NCBI RefSeq assembly: GCF_015477605.1
Contig: NZ_JADLQX010000042.1
Coordinates: 1-50,215 of the forward strand
Length of the DNA: 50,215 bases
Direction of reading: 5' to 3'
DNA from: Nocardia amamiensis
Lineage (GTDB): Bacteria > Actinomycetota > Actinomycetes > Mycobacteriales > Mycobacteriaceae
The notes beneath the pieces are model-generated. The model worked only from the letters and a program-made list of their open reading frames with translations. It was not told the DNA's origin and searched no databases. The number at the start of each line of letters is the position of its first letter. Position 1 is the stretch's first letter. Made by a program: the position numbers and the translations under genes. Shown here piece after piece: positions 1 to 8,136 of the stretch.

Positions 1-460
1 CCAGCGCATTGGTTCCGATCGTCTCCTCGGCCAGACAGACCCCGTCCCGGATGCCGAGGCTTTCCAGCGCGGATTCGAACCGTGGGTCGCCGAACCAGCG
101 GTACACCAGACGACAGTCACGGTCGACTAGCAACAGGCTGAACCCGGTGCCCGCGAGCCTCTCGGCCATGCGATCGAGAACCACCGAGGCGGCTTCGACC
201 AGACGGCTGCTGGGATCGAATTCAGCCACCGGGAGATCGGCGAAACCGTCGAACTCGGGCGCTACGCCGCTGAGCTTCGAACGCCTCCACGACAGTTCGA
301 TTTCCGGTCGCGTCACCGACGCTCCGGTTCCGGGGTCGTGAATCGACGACACCTCACTCCTCGCGTCCTGCCCCGTGGCCGTCACAGACTCCGACACGAG
401 ATCGGATCCATGGCCGCCTCGCGTGGCACTGCCATGTGCGAACTCCAGAATACTCATCAT
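1..460 (-). CDS. GAF-domain transcriptional regulator (AcoR-like), N-terminal part, cut by window edge
   Basis: Reading the minus strand gives an open frame starting at a double ATG (460 and 457) and still open at base 1, so only about 153 N-terminal residues are present. The residues SWRRSKLSGV near position 60, followed by a GAF-like stretch with LLLVDRDCRLVYRWFG and ending in EETIGTNAL, are the usual signature of actinobacterial AcoR-type regulators, which carry an N-terminal GAF sensor and a C-terminal Fis-type helix-turn-helix. That C-terminal part, and any AAA+ domain, would lie left of the window. No strong ribosome-binding site is visible before the start. The family is fairly sure; the inducer and targets are unknown. 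Confidence 0.72.
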   Translation of the reverse strand, partial: MMSILEFAHGSATRGGHGSDLVSESVTATGQDARSEVSSIHDPGTGASVTRPEIELSWRRSKLSGVAPEFDGFADLPVAEFDPSSRLVEAASVVLDRMAERLAGTGFSLLLVDRDCRLVYRWFGDPRFESALESLGIRDGVCLAEETIGTNAL

Positions 461-702
461 GCGTGTTTCACATCACATCGACTGCTGGTCGGCTATTACT
501 GCGTCCGCCACGGTCGCCCACCGCGCGGGCGCGAATGGCGAGGTCAAGAGCTTTTACGAAGATCAGGCGTTCCTCCTTCATTGCCTGCCCATCCATGGTG
601 GGCGACGCCAGCCACAGTCGAGTGTTCAGAAGTTGGACATTCCGGGTGCACATCGCGCACGGCGACCTCGAGTCGCCGGCCGATGGTGCTCGGCCACGAT
701 GA

Positions 703-849
703 CCCACGCGGATCGCGCTCGAGGTCTCCCGACCTGGTCATGAAGCGGACGTCTCCGACGCCTTCGACATCGTCGGCAAGGACGGCATGGTCGCGATGGC
801 CGGCCGAACTTTCGCCCGCGACATCGCCGCAACATTGTCCAAAAACTGA
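703..849 (+). pseudogene. Possible C-terminal remnant of a decayed gene
   Basis: The frame from 703 to the TGA at 847-849 has no start codon with a ribosome-binding site and follows an in-frame TGA at 700-702. Its composition is protein-like, with DAFDIVGKDGMVAMAG followed by RTFARDIAATLSKN, and it is unlike the Arg/Ser-rich shadow frames around it. I do not recognise the family. It could also be chance coding in GC-rich DNA. Confidence 0.22.
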
Positions 850-898
850 ACAGCACCTGGGCGCCGCAGCGTCATAGCTTTGTTACCAGGCGATCGGA

Positions 899-934
899 CC
901 GGCAATGGCGCCGAGTTTCCCGGCAATGGCGCCG
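899..934. repeat. 15-bp direct repeat, two copies
   Basis: CCGGCAATGGCGCCG occurs at 899-913 and again at 920-934, a 21-bp period. It lies in non-coding DNA directly before the inverted repeat at 938-1007. Confidence 0.6.
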
Positions 935-937
935 GGA

Positions 938-1007
938 GCGTCAGGAGAATGACAGCCAGTCACCGAGGACATGCCGTATTCGGACACGGCGGCCACTCTC
1001 CTGACGC
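938..1007. repeat. Inverted repeat, 11-bp perfect arms
   Basis: GCGTCAGGAGA at 938-948 is the exact reverse complement of TCTCCTGACGC at 997-1007, with 48 bases between. Allowing mismatches, the arms extend to about 18 bp. It could be a stem-loop, a small mobile-element relic or a regulatory structure. No T-run follows, so it is not a standard terminator. Confidence 0.55.
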
Positions 1008-1152
1008 CCCGAACGCCCGACAATGCCCGCAAGACCCAGGAGCACGGATCGTGGCCAGCTGTGTCGCGTGACCACCGCACCTGACGCGCTGGACCCGCCG
1101 GTCGTGCACGACGCGACCACTAGCCGGTCCGGGCAGTTCACCGGAAGGAGAA

Positions 1153-1362
1153 GTGGTCCAGTTGCTGTATGCCGGAATGACCTCTCGCGCCCCCGACAGC
1201 GGCCGGTTTCCGCACAGACGCTGGATACCGGCAGCCGATACGAATCCGTTCACGCTCGACGATCTCCGCATCGCTGCTCGTGTCCTGGGATTTCCCGATG
1301 TGCGCACCCTCGTCGGCAGCCTCCTGGAGCTCAGCTCGCCACCAGAGGGCAGTACGGAATAG
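1153..1362 (+). CDS. Small hypothetical protein
   Basis: A 69-codon frame begins at GTG 1153 immediately after the purine-rich GGAAGGAGAA. TTG at 1162 or ATG at 1177 would give more normal spacing to that site. The C-terminal half (NPFTLDDLRIAARVLGFPD, then LVGSLLELSS) is helix-like and more protein-like than neighbouring frames, while the N-terminal half is basic and low in hydrophobic residues. I do not recognise it. It may be a small regulator or a remnant. It ends 16 bases before the stop codon of the convergent DyP peroxidase gene. Confidence 0.35.
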   Translation: MVQLLYAGMTSRAPDSGRFPHRRWIPAADTNPFTLDDLRIAARVLGFPDVRTLVGSLLELSSPPEGSTE

Positions 1363-1378
1363 CGCACTCGTCGCACGA

Positions 1379-2680
1379 TCAGACGCCGAGGGCCGCCGCG
1401 ATGGGCTCGCCCGGCGCGGCGCCCGGTGGTATTGCGAAGATGGCGCTGCCGGTGTGTTGGATGAGGCCGTTGAGCCGGTCGGTGGCGGCAAGGGCGCGCT
1501 GGGCTCGGATGAATTGGTTCGGCGGGTTGTTCATGTAGGCGGCGAACAGCAGGCCCGCGTCGAGTTGATTGTGTCCGCCGTGGGTGTGGTCCGGGTCGGT
1601 GCCCGCTGGATGTTCATGCGGGGGTGTGGGTTCCGAGGCGCCCGCGAGCAGGACGCCGTAGTCGTAGGTGTAGCCGCGGCGCAGCATCGGGATGCCGTGA
1701 ACGAGTCGCACGTGGGCGTCGGCGGGAATTTCCAGATCACCGTCCGTGGACCGGGCGTCCAGATCGATCGGGTCGAATTCGGTGCGCCCGCCGAGCGGGG
1801 CGCCGTCGTCGCGGCGGCGGCCGATGATGCGGTTCTGCTCGGCGATAGGCAGCTGGTCCCATTCGGCGGTCTTCATCCGAATCTTGCGGAACACCAGGTA
1901 GGTTCCGTCGTGAAACCAATCCGGCTCGTCAGGAGACGCGACCCAGACAGCGCGATCGAACTCCGGTGTTCCGGCGCGAGGGTTGGCCGTACCGTCCTTG
2001 TGCCCGAACATATTTCGTGGCGTTCCGGCGCCCGGTCGGCTGAGGAAGCCCTGCTGTGTCCACCGCATGCGTGCGAGACCTGGCATGCGTGCCCGGAAGG
2101 CGCGAAAGGTGTGGCTGACGATCTGTGGATCGTCGGCGCAGATCTGGACCAGCACGTCGCCGCCGCTCCATGCGGGCCGGAGAGCGTCTCCGGCGAATTC
2201 GGGCAGTGGATGCAGGTGTTCCGGTCGACGGTCCGCCAAACCGAACCGGCCGTCGAAGATGCTCGGGCCCAGACCGAACGTCACCGTCAGCCGTGCCGGA
2301 TCGAGGCCGGTGGCGAAGTCAGTGTGCGCACTGAAACCCGGTGGCGTGCCGGGCTTTTCGGGAGCCGGGTCACCCGCGGCGAGTGCCGCCGCCGTGGTCG
2401 TCCATCCGGCGAGGAGATCCCGCAGCGCCGCGCGATCCGGCCGGGCGATGTCGCAGGCCAAAAACAGCGCATGCGACTGCGCCGGAGTCGCGATGCCCGC
2501 TTGCCTGGCCCCATGAAATGCCTCGGCATGGGAGCCGGCGGGCTCCGCGCCGATCATCCGGCCCGTCGCGACGCCGGCCGTCGCCGCACCGGCGGCGGCG
2601 AGCGCGGAACCGAAAAGGCCACGCCGCGACATCCGCCACGACGGATCATCTTTACTACGCTCGGTAGTAGATTCGCTCAT
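1379..2680 (-). CDS. efeB: Tat-exported DyP-type haem peroxidase (EfeB-like)
   Basis: This 433-residue protein belongs to the dye-decolourising peroxidase family, haem enzymes that use hydrogen peroxide. The EfeB branch is linked to iron or haem handling at the cell surface. A twin-arginine signal is visible (SRRGLFG at residues 18-24, then an Ala-rich hydrophobic stretch), predicting export by Tat with haem already bound. The DyP fingerprint GxxDG is present as GHKDG at about 226-230, followed by the usual WFHDGTYLVFRKIRM block, and the C-terminal part carries the proximal-His region (DAHVRLV) and RRGYTYDYG. Length is normal for the family. No efeU or efeO neighbour is present, so the role in iron uptake is not assured. 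It is divergent from a MarR gene, which probably controls it. Confidence 0.93.
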   Translation of the reverse strand: MSESTTERSKDDPSWRMSRRGLFGSALAAAGAATAGVATGRMIGAEPAGSHAEAFHGARQAGIATPAQSHALFLACDIARPDRAALRDLLAGWTTTAAALAAGDPAPEKPGTPPGFSAHTDFATGLDPARLTVTFGLGPSIFDGRFGLADRRPEHLHPLPEFAGDALRPAWSGGDVLVQICADDPQIVSHTFRAFRARMPGLARMRWTQQGFLSRPGAGTPRNMFGHKDGTANPRAGTPEFDRAVWVASPDEPDWFHDGTYLVFRKIRMKTAEWDQLPIAEQNRIIGRRRDDGAPLGGRTEFDPIDLDARSTDGDLEIPADAHVRLVHGIPMLRRGYTYDYGVLLAGASEPTPPHEHPAGTDPDHTHGGHNQLDAGLLFAAYMNNPPNQFIRAQRALAATDRLNGLIQHTGSAIFAIPPGAAPGEPIAAALGV

Positions 2681-2711
2681 ACGCGCCTAGCGTAGTTGAG
2701 CCGCAAACGAT

Positions 2712-2728
2712 CTTCAACCAGATTGAAG
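2712..2728. promoter_or_regulatory. Palindromic site, candidate MarR operator
   Basis: CTTCAA-CCAGA-TTGAAG is a perfect 6-bp inverted repeat with a 5-bp spacer. It lies in the 83-base gap between the divergent DyP peroxidase and MarR genes. Size and symmetry fit a MarR dimer site that could control both promoters. This assignment is inferred from position. Confidence 0.5.
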
Positions 2729-2763
2729 GTTGCGCGGCCTACCCGGATGGGCTGGCCGAGCCC

Positions 2764-3234
2764 GTGCGAGAGACTGAAGTGGTGACCACCGATAACGGCC
2801 GCCCCGGTCTCCCTGCGACCAGCGCATCGATCGTCGTGCTGATGCTGGCGCGGCGCGTGGAGGCCGAACTCGCGGCCGCGCTCGCGCCGCTGGATCTCAC
2901 CGTCGCCAGGCTCGGTCTCCTCGGTCATATCGGCAGCGTGCCCGGGGTGTCGTTCAGCGATCTGGCACGGATGTCCGGCATCAGCGTGCAGGGCGTCCAT
3001 ACCGCGGTGAAGGCCCTCATCGGCGCCGGGCTGGTCCGGGATCGCACGGCGCGCGCGGGGTCCGCGTCGACCATCGAGCTCACCGGCAAGGGTTCCCGCC
3101 TGCTCCGGGACGCGCAGCAGGTGGTCTCCGAGGTCGACGAGCGCCTGTTCGGAGCGCAAGGGGATCCGATCCAGCGGACAATAGGCGCCGCAATTGCGCT
3201 CGCGTTCGCGGAGAATCCGATACCCGGCTCGTAA
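2764..3234 (+). CDS. MarR-family transcriptional regulator
   Basis: The protein has about 156 residues and is a typical MarR-type winged-helix repressor. An N-terminal dimerisation helix (LMLARRVEAELAAALAPLDL) is followed by the helix-turn-helix (FSDLARMSGISVQGVHTAVK, about residues 74-93), the wing (LVRDRTARAGSASTIELTGKG) and a C-terminal helix. The start is uncertain: GTG at 2764, 2779 or 2782 are in frame, and the later two lie behind GAGAGACTGAAG. It sits divergent to the DyP peroxidase with a palindrome between them, so autoregulation and peroxidase control, perhaps by a redox or phenolic signal, are the simplest reading. No obvious redox Cys pair is seen. Confidence 0.85.
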   Translation: MRETEVVTTDNGRPGLPATSASIVVLMLARRVEAELAAALAPLDLTVARLGLLGHIGSVPGVSFSDLARMSGISVQGVHTAVKALIGAGLVRDRTARAGSASTIELTGKGSRLLRDAQQVVSEVDERLFGAQGDPIQRTIGAAIALAFAENPIPGS

Positions 3235-3457
3235 TTCGCCGCTGCGCTGTCGACTCGGCTTCAGCGACGTGGTACCGCACTCCTCGGAAACGTCGGCCGG
3301 TGCGCCTTTCGCCGCCGATCCCGATCCGCCCGCCGAGGTCCGTCCGACCGCATCGTGCGGCCGACCGACCAGTACGTGGTCCTGTCATGGGATATCTTGT
3401 GCCACTTGGGATTTGTGGAACGATGCTCAGCAACCGGGTGGTCTGCGAGGGGGTCTG

Positions 3458-3898
3458 ATGCGTTTCGCCGCGATGGTGTCAGCGATCGGCGCTGTGGGTT
3501 TCGGTGTCCTTTGCGCTTGCGGTGCACCGAATCCGGAGCCGCCGGACATTCCGCCCGCGAATACCGTGCAGGCCGGCACGTCGAGCGCGTCCGTGACTCC
3601 AGGTGAGCTACCCGCTGAGCCCACCTCGTCCGCCTATGTGACACGGGGGCTCGTTCCTCCGACCGCGGCGCCTCCGGCAGCACAGCAGAACGGGGGCGAG
3701 GGGGCGACCGGTCCGACTGTGCCACCAGCGAACTCGCAGCCTCCGCCGAGCAGTACGGTCTCCACTGTCATACCGACGACGCCACAGGTGAACCCCGGAC
3801 CGAGCCGATCAGGTGCGGGCATCGAAAGTGGGACGCCCACCCCGACGCCGACCAAGACCGCGCCTCCGCCGACTTCCGCACCGGAGCCGCGCCGGTGA
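3458..3898 (+). CDS. Pro/Thr-rich putative lipoprotein
   Basis: The 146-residue protein starts at ATG 3458 behind GCGAGGGGG. It has an N-terminal hydrophobic segment (about residues 4-19) ending in LCAC, a plausible lipobox with the second Cys as the lipidated residue. The remainder is low-complexity and rich in Pro, Thr, Ser and Ala, typical of an extended cell-wall-spanning region with no enzyme fold. The stop overlaps the GTG of the next gene (GTGA at 3895-3898), so the two are probably translated together. Function is unknown. Confidence 0.72.
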   Translation: MRFAAMVSAIGAVGFGVLCACGAPNPEPPDIPPANTVQAGTSSASVTPGELPAEPTSSAYVTRGLVPPTAAPPAAQQNGGEGATGPTVPPANSQPPPSSTVSTVIPTTPQVNPGPSRSGAGIESGTPTPTPTKTAPPPTSAPEPRR

Positions 3899-4836
3899 TC
3901 ACCACCGATCTCGGGCAGACCGGCCAAGCCGCTCGCGCCGACCAGCACTCGGATCTTCCGCACGGGCTCCGTCTCGTGTTGTCGGCCGCGGGTGCGATCA
4001 CCTCGCAAGCGCTGGTCGTGACCGCGATGCTGTACTACTTCGGACAGGTGTACACGCGAACCTGGTTCGCGCACTTCGGGATCGACGTGGGCATGCTCGG
4101 CTATTCGATTCCCGACTACGTCGTGCGCAGCGTCAACGGCGCGTACTGGCCCGCCTTGCTGGCTCTGCTGGCCGCGGTGGCGCTCGCCGGGCTTCGCCCG
4201 ATCCCGATACTCGTCGCGGTCAGAACGCGGCGACCACGACGCACGTTGCGCCGCTGGTTCCTGTTCGTCGTCATACTCGGGGCGGGCTTGCAGGCTGGAG
4301 TCGCCGTCGGGATCCTGCTTCGTGAGCGGTTGCCGGCGGCGATGAGTCACTATCTGCCGCTCATGCTGATCTCCGGCGCGGCATTGCTCGGCTACGCGAT
4401 AGCGCTGCGGATGTGGTATCCCGTCCAACTCGGCCCCCGACGACGCCGACGCGATCGCACAACGGACCTGCCGTGGGTGACCGTGCTGGCGCTGCTGGCC
4501 ATCGGCTTCCTCGGAGTCATGTGGTCGGTCGGCGGCTATGCCGCGGCACAGGCGAGCAAAGATGCCCGGACCGCCGAGACCACCCACTTCGCCGACCGCC
4601 CGCTGGTGCTGTTGTTCAGCGTCGACCGGCTCGCCATCGAAGGCGGCGCCTCCCGCGTCGACCCGATCACCGTGCCCGACGAGAAATTCCGCTACGTCTA
4701 CAGCGGCCTGACGCTGCTGGTTCGGACACCCGATCGCTATTTCCTGATCCCCTATGACTGGAAAGCCAAGCGCGATCGCGTATTCATCATCAATACGAGC
4801 GACAACATTCGAATCGACATCGCCCGTCATCCTTGA
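3895..4836 (+). CDS. Membrane protein of unknown function, coupled to the upstream lipoprotein
   Basis: The 313-residue protein has about five hydrophobic segments (near residues 25-45, 80-100, 122-143, 152-172 and 197-217), followed by a soluble C-terminal domain of about 95 residues. The stretch after the first segment (YYFGQVYTRTWFAHFGIDVG, then GYSIPDYVVRS) looks like a conserved actinobacterial feature. I do not recognise an enzymatic motif. The GTG start sits inside the stop of the lipoprotein gene, suggesting a functional pair at the envelope. Its TGA directly abuts the stop of the opposite gene, the two making TGATCA, so there is no room for a terminator between them. Confidence 0.78.
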   Translation: MITTDLGQTGQAARADQHSDLPHGLRLVLSAAGAITSQALVVTAMLYYFGQVYTRTWFAHFGIDVGMLGYSIPDYVVRSVNGAYWPALLALLAAVALAGLRPIPILVAVRTRRPRRTLRRWFLFVVILGAGLQAGVAVGILLRERLPAAMSHYLPLMLISGAALLGYAIALRMWYPVQLGPRRRRRDRTTDLPWVTVLALLAIGFLGVMWSVGGYAAAQASKDARTAETTHFADRPLVLLFSVDRLAIEGGASRVDPITVPDEKFRYVYSGLTLLVRTPDRYFLIPYDWKAKRDRVFIINTSDNIRIDIARHP

Positions 4837-6684
4837 TCAGTTGTCATACGACGCGACGCCGACCGGTCCGACGCCAACGCACAGATCGAGCCCCGGGGTA
4901 CCAGAAGCAATCCGGAGCGACGCGCCGCCGCCGACGATGCGGACGAACACCGTATTCGGCCCCTTCCGCACCGGGGCCGCAACAGCTTTCCCGTTCTCGA
5001 AGCCGACAGTTATCCGGCCGTCCTGGTTGGCGAAGTAGTTGAGCTGCGCGGTCCACTCGTGCTCGAACATAGGCCCGTCCAGGTGCAGACGGACCGGCGC
5101 GGCGCTGTCGATGCGGTACCCGCAGCCCGGCTGGGGACCGGGCAGGATGATTCGATTCCACCAAACCATTGCTTCGACGATCTCTCCGGTGTCCGTGATC
5201 ATCCGCAGATGCGGTGTCGAGTCGGCGAAAGCGCCGGGGGCGGCGACGGGCGAGAGCACCTGACTGGTCAGGTTCTGGGGGTAGGCCAGCGGATTCAGCA
5301 CATGCCACGGCACTTCCTGCTCGAGCAGTGGTGCACCGTCCCACCCGTTCAGCGCCGACTTCACGTTCGTGACATAGGTTCTGGTCGGGCCGACACGCCA
5401 CGATCGCACGAAGGTATACGTGGTCCACAAACTGCTCACGAGGAACACCACCAGCGCGGCGACCACGACCCGGCGGCCCGGGAACCACGCGGATCCGCGT
5501 GATGGTTTCGGCCGGGCACGCGCCAGCAGCGCACCCGCGACAGCCAGCACCACCGCCAGGTCGGCGAAGTAGCGCAGGGACTGCATCAGTTCCGCCGCGG
5601 TATTCGGTCCGCTGCGGGCCAGCGCCACCGCTATCTGGACGACCAGAACGTAGGCCACGATCGCCAGCCAGACCGGAACCACCCGCAGCCGGGCGCGGAC
5701 CGACCAGACCACCAGCCCGGCCAACGCGAGCCACGCCGCCACCACTGCCGAGGCCGGCGGATCCGCCCACGGTGTGGACGGTAGCCAGCGCTCCCAGACC
5801 CAAGGACCGCCGAACAATGCCGGAACAATGCCGGGCGAGGCCCCGCCCGGCAGCAGATCCCGCAGCTCGCGCAGGTCGTCGGGCACGGCTGGGCCGCCGA
5901 CCACCGCGAGATAGCCGATCAGCCAGCAGGCCAGCACCGAGCCGGATCCGGCCCACAGTGCCGCACCGCGTCGCGTGACCACGCGAATCGGGGACTCGCC
6001 GCCGTCGACATAGCGAGCGAGGGCCACGGCCGCGAACGCGACGAACGGCACGATCACCGACTTCTCGAAGAACAGCAGCGCCACCGCGAACACCACGGTC
6101 CCTGAGATCGCGTACCGGCGCCGACCGCTCCGGACCAGCAGCGTCGCATCGCCGATCACCCAGGCGACGGCGAATTGCAGCGGCAGCGCGTTCAAGGCGG
6201 CCGACCACCACGCGAACGCAGGCAGCGTCAGCGGGCAGAACAGATAGAACACCAGGGGGGGCAGGATCGTCCACCGCACGCCCACCAGCACCACAAGCAT
6301 CCGCAGTACCGCCACGGATGCCGCGAGCTGGAGTACCAGCACCACGGCCACCGGCCCAGCCCAGGCCAGCGGCGCCACCGCGGTCACCGCCCATGCGGTG
6401 GCGAAGGCCAGCGGCATGAAGTGCCCGTCATGGTTGTACAGCAGCAGATCCGCCGACCACAGCGGGAATCGGGCCGCTCGGCCGACCAGTATGAGATCGT
6501 CCCAATAGAAGTAGCCGCTGTCGGCTACCCACCAGCGGATCGCCAGCTGCGCCGCGATGAGACATCCGGCCGCCACGACCACCGGCCGCGCATCCCGAAT
6601 CCTCCGAGCGAAGCGGAACGTCGCCGACGACGGCGGCCGAGGGACGCGCACAGGCTCCGGCACGGCGAGCGCGGCAGTGTCCAT
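4837..6684 (-). CDS. Large multi-pass membrane protein, possibly GT-C-type glycosyltransferase
   Basis: About 615 residues from ATG 6684; an in-frame ATG at 6729 adds 15 residues, and neither start has a clean ribosome-binding site. Ten or so hydrophobic segments fill the first two thirds. The first external loop carries YFYWDDLIL, an acidic pair of the kind used by GT-C glycosyltransferases that take polyprenyl-phosphate sugars. The C-terminal 150 residues are soluble, probably extracytoplasmic. The topology and the DD loop suggest cell-envelope glycosylation, but no family-specific motif was recognised. It stands alone on the minus strand, converging with the lipoprotein/membrane pair. Confidence 0.78.
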   Translation of the reverse strand: MDTAALAVPEPVRVPRPPSSATFRFARRIRDARPVVVAAGCLIAAQLAIRWWVADSGYFYWDDLILVGRAARFPLWSADLLLYNHDGHFMPLAFATAWAVTAVAPLAWAGPVAVVLVLQLAASVAVLRMLVVLVGVRWTILPPLVFYLFCPLTLPAFAWWSAALNALPLQFAVAWVIGDATLLVRSGRRRYAISGTVVFAVALLFFEKSVIVPFVAFAAVALARYVDGGESPIRVVTRRGAALWAGSGSVLACWLIGYLAVVGGPAVPDDLRELRDLLPGGASPGIVPALFGGPWVWERWLPSTPWADPPASAVVAAWLALAGLVVWSVRARLRVVPVWLAIVAYVLVVQIAVALARSGPNTAAELMQSLRYFADLAVVLAVAGALLARARPKPSRGSAWFPGRRVVVAALVVFLVSSLWTTYTFVRSWRVGPTRTYVTNVKSALNGWDGAPLLEQEVPWHVLNPLAYPQNLTSQVLSPVAAPGAFADSTPHLRMITDTGEIVEAMVWWNRIILPGPQPGCGYRIDSAAPVRLHLDGPMFEHEWTAQLNYFANQDGRITVGFENGKAVAAPVRKGPNTVFVRIVGGGASLRIASGTPGLDLCVGVGPVGVASYDN

Positions 6685-6941
6685 GCCATCCCACGGTAGC
6701 GCCGGTCGGCTCCGGAACCCATTTCCCACTCGCCGCGGTGTTTCCCCGCGACCGTCCAGACCGCGACCGGTCCTGGACCTCTCAACATCCTGTTCTGCGG
6801 CAGCACGCGTATCGAGCGCCCGCGGTCTCGTTGGCCGGGCAACGTGCGCCTGCGCGGGACGGCGGTCCGCGGTTGACGCGCTCAGCTAGGCGTGGCGACG
6901 ACGTACGCCGATGGCGCACCTCTCCGACCGCGTGCCCGAAC

Positions 6942-8111
6942 TCAGTGACCGACGACGCCGCTCAGTTCGTTCGGCGTGCCGGGCAACGTGACGGTCGCGG
7001 TTTTCGCTCCGGTCGCCAGATCGATCCGGTGCACCTGCTTGGTGGCGGGATCCGAGACGTACGCCGTGCCGCCGCGGACGAACAACGCGGGTCGCGGTTT
7101 CTGCCATTGCAGCGGTTCCTGCCAAGGAGCGGTGACCGGAATGGTGCGCACAACGGCGCCCGCGACCGGATCGATCACGTGGATACGGCCGTCCGTGCCC
7201 AGGACGAGGGCCTCGTCGCGCGGTCCGCGGCCCAGCGAGCGGAAGGTGTAGCTGGTGCCGAGATCGACCAGGCGCAGCGTGCCCGTGACCGTGTCGATCA
7301 GCGAGATCTGCTGTGTCCGTTCGAGTTCGGCGTCTTTGTCGCGCTTGTAGTCGCCGAGGACGATGGGGGAGGTCGCGCTGCCCGCCTGGTTGCCGATCCG
7401 GCCGTATTCGGTGGGACTGGTCACTTTGCCGATCGCGCCGTTGCGGTAGACGAGCACACCGTTCTGGCAGCCGATCACGACGGCCTCGCCCGCGGCGGTC
7501 GCCTCACCGTGCACTCCTGGGCAGTCCTCGTTGCGCGCCTTCTCGGTGCGGTTCTTGTCGAGAACCGCGATCCCGGTCCGTTTTTCCTCGGTGCCGAGCG
7601 TGACGACCAGTTCACCGTTGGCGAGTTCGATCGCGACGCCGTGGTGCGGAGCGGCGGCGCGGTAAGTGGAGGTCTTCGGTGTGCCCTCGGCGAGATCGGC
7701 GGAGTCGAACACGACGACTTCGCCGGTCCCGTCGCTGAACAGCACGGTCCGCCCGGCATGGCGCACCACATGGCCCGGCTCGGGACCGGGGAACCGCGCA
7801 CCGGTGAATTCGGCGGCGGTAGCGTCGAAAACGCGGAAACCGTCTTTGGTGGAGACGATCAGGTGACGATCGTCGCCTGCCGGGTTGAGCCGGTTGAAGC
7901 CGTCGAGGTCGACGGTGCCCGCGAGCTCCAGAGTTGTTCCGTCGAGCACGTAGACGCCGCTGTCATGGGTGAGCGCGATCGGATCGGCAATGTGTTTTCG
8001 CGGAGCGTTCTGGTCTGCCTGGGTGTCGGCGCCGCAACCGGCGACGGTGAGAACGGCGGCCAGCAAACCGGCCAAGCCCGCCGATTTCGTGGTTCGTGAT
8101 CGTAGCTGCAT
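6942..8111 (-). CDS. AztD-like lipoprotein (second copy), zinc metallochaperone family
   Basis: The 389-residue protein has a signal peptide ending in VAGC (lipobox, Cys near residue 26) and repeated beta-propeller-like strands such as DSGVYVLDGTTLELAGTVDL and DGRIHVIDPVAGAVVR. It resembles the C-terminal half of the fusion protein upstream (PHHGVAIELANGELVVTLGT; GIAVLDKNRTE; VIGCQNGVLV), so both belong to the AztD family of periplasmic proteins that hand zinc to AztC. The His-rich HGDHVHYY segment of the fusion is not obvious here; EPGHVVRHAG occupies the equivalent place. It follows aztC by 25 bases in the same direction and is probably the last gene of the zinc operon. The paralogue may differ in metal affinity or partner. 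Confidence 0.82.
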   Translation of the reverse strand: MQLRSRTTKSAGLAGLLAAVLTVAGCGADTQADQNAPRKHIADPIALTHDSGVYVLDGTTLELAGTVDLDGFNRLNPAGDDRHLIVSTKDGFRVFDATAAEFTGARFPGPEPGHVVRHAGRTVLFSDGTGEVVVFDSADLAEGTPKTSTYRAAAPHHGVAIELANGELVVTLGTEEKRTGIAVLDKNRTEKARNEDCPGVHGEATAAGEAVVIGCQNGVLVYRNGAIGKVTSPTEYGRIGNQAGSATSPIVLGDYKRDKDAELERTQQISLIDTVTGTLRLVDLGTSYTFRSLGRGPRDEALVLGTDGRIHVIDPVAGAVVRTIPVTAPWQEPLQWQKPRPALFVRGGTAYVSDPATKQVHRIDLATGAKTATVTLPGTPNELSGVVGH

Positions 8112-8136
8112 GGGTTTTCTTCTCCTTGGTCGGTCG

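Larger units (their letters stand above)
461..1152. other. Poorly coding intergenic stretch with repeats and gene debris
   Basis: About 690 bases hold no convincing intact gene. Competing short frames occur on both strands: minus 468-707, and plus 436-849 interrupted by TGA at 700-702. The last plus segment (703-849) reads like a protein tail ending AGRTFARDIAATLSKN and then stops, so it may be the C-terminus of a decayed gene. A 15-bp direct repeat and an 11-bp inverted repeat lie at 899-1007 and are listed separately. Confidence 0.4.

Noticed and set aside
468..707. Minus-strand 79-codon frame with protein-like centre (WLASPTMDGQAMKEERLIFV)
   Set aside because: No ribosome-binding site was seen and it competes with fragments on the other strand; kept only as part of the debris region.
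1280..2695. Plus-strand 471-codon frame over the DyP gene
   Set aside because: It is antisense to a clear DyP peroxidase and has shadow-type composition.
6755..6785. CCGTCCAGACC resembling the cyp51 operator
   Set aside because: Only part of the core is present and the GACAYGTGTC palindrome is missing.
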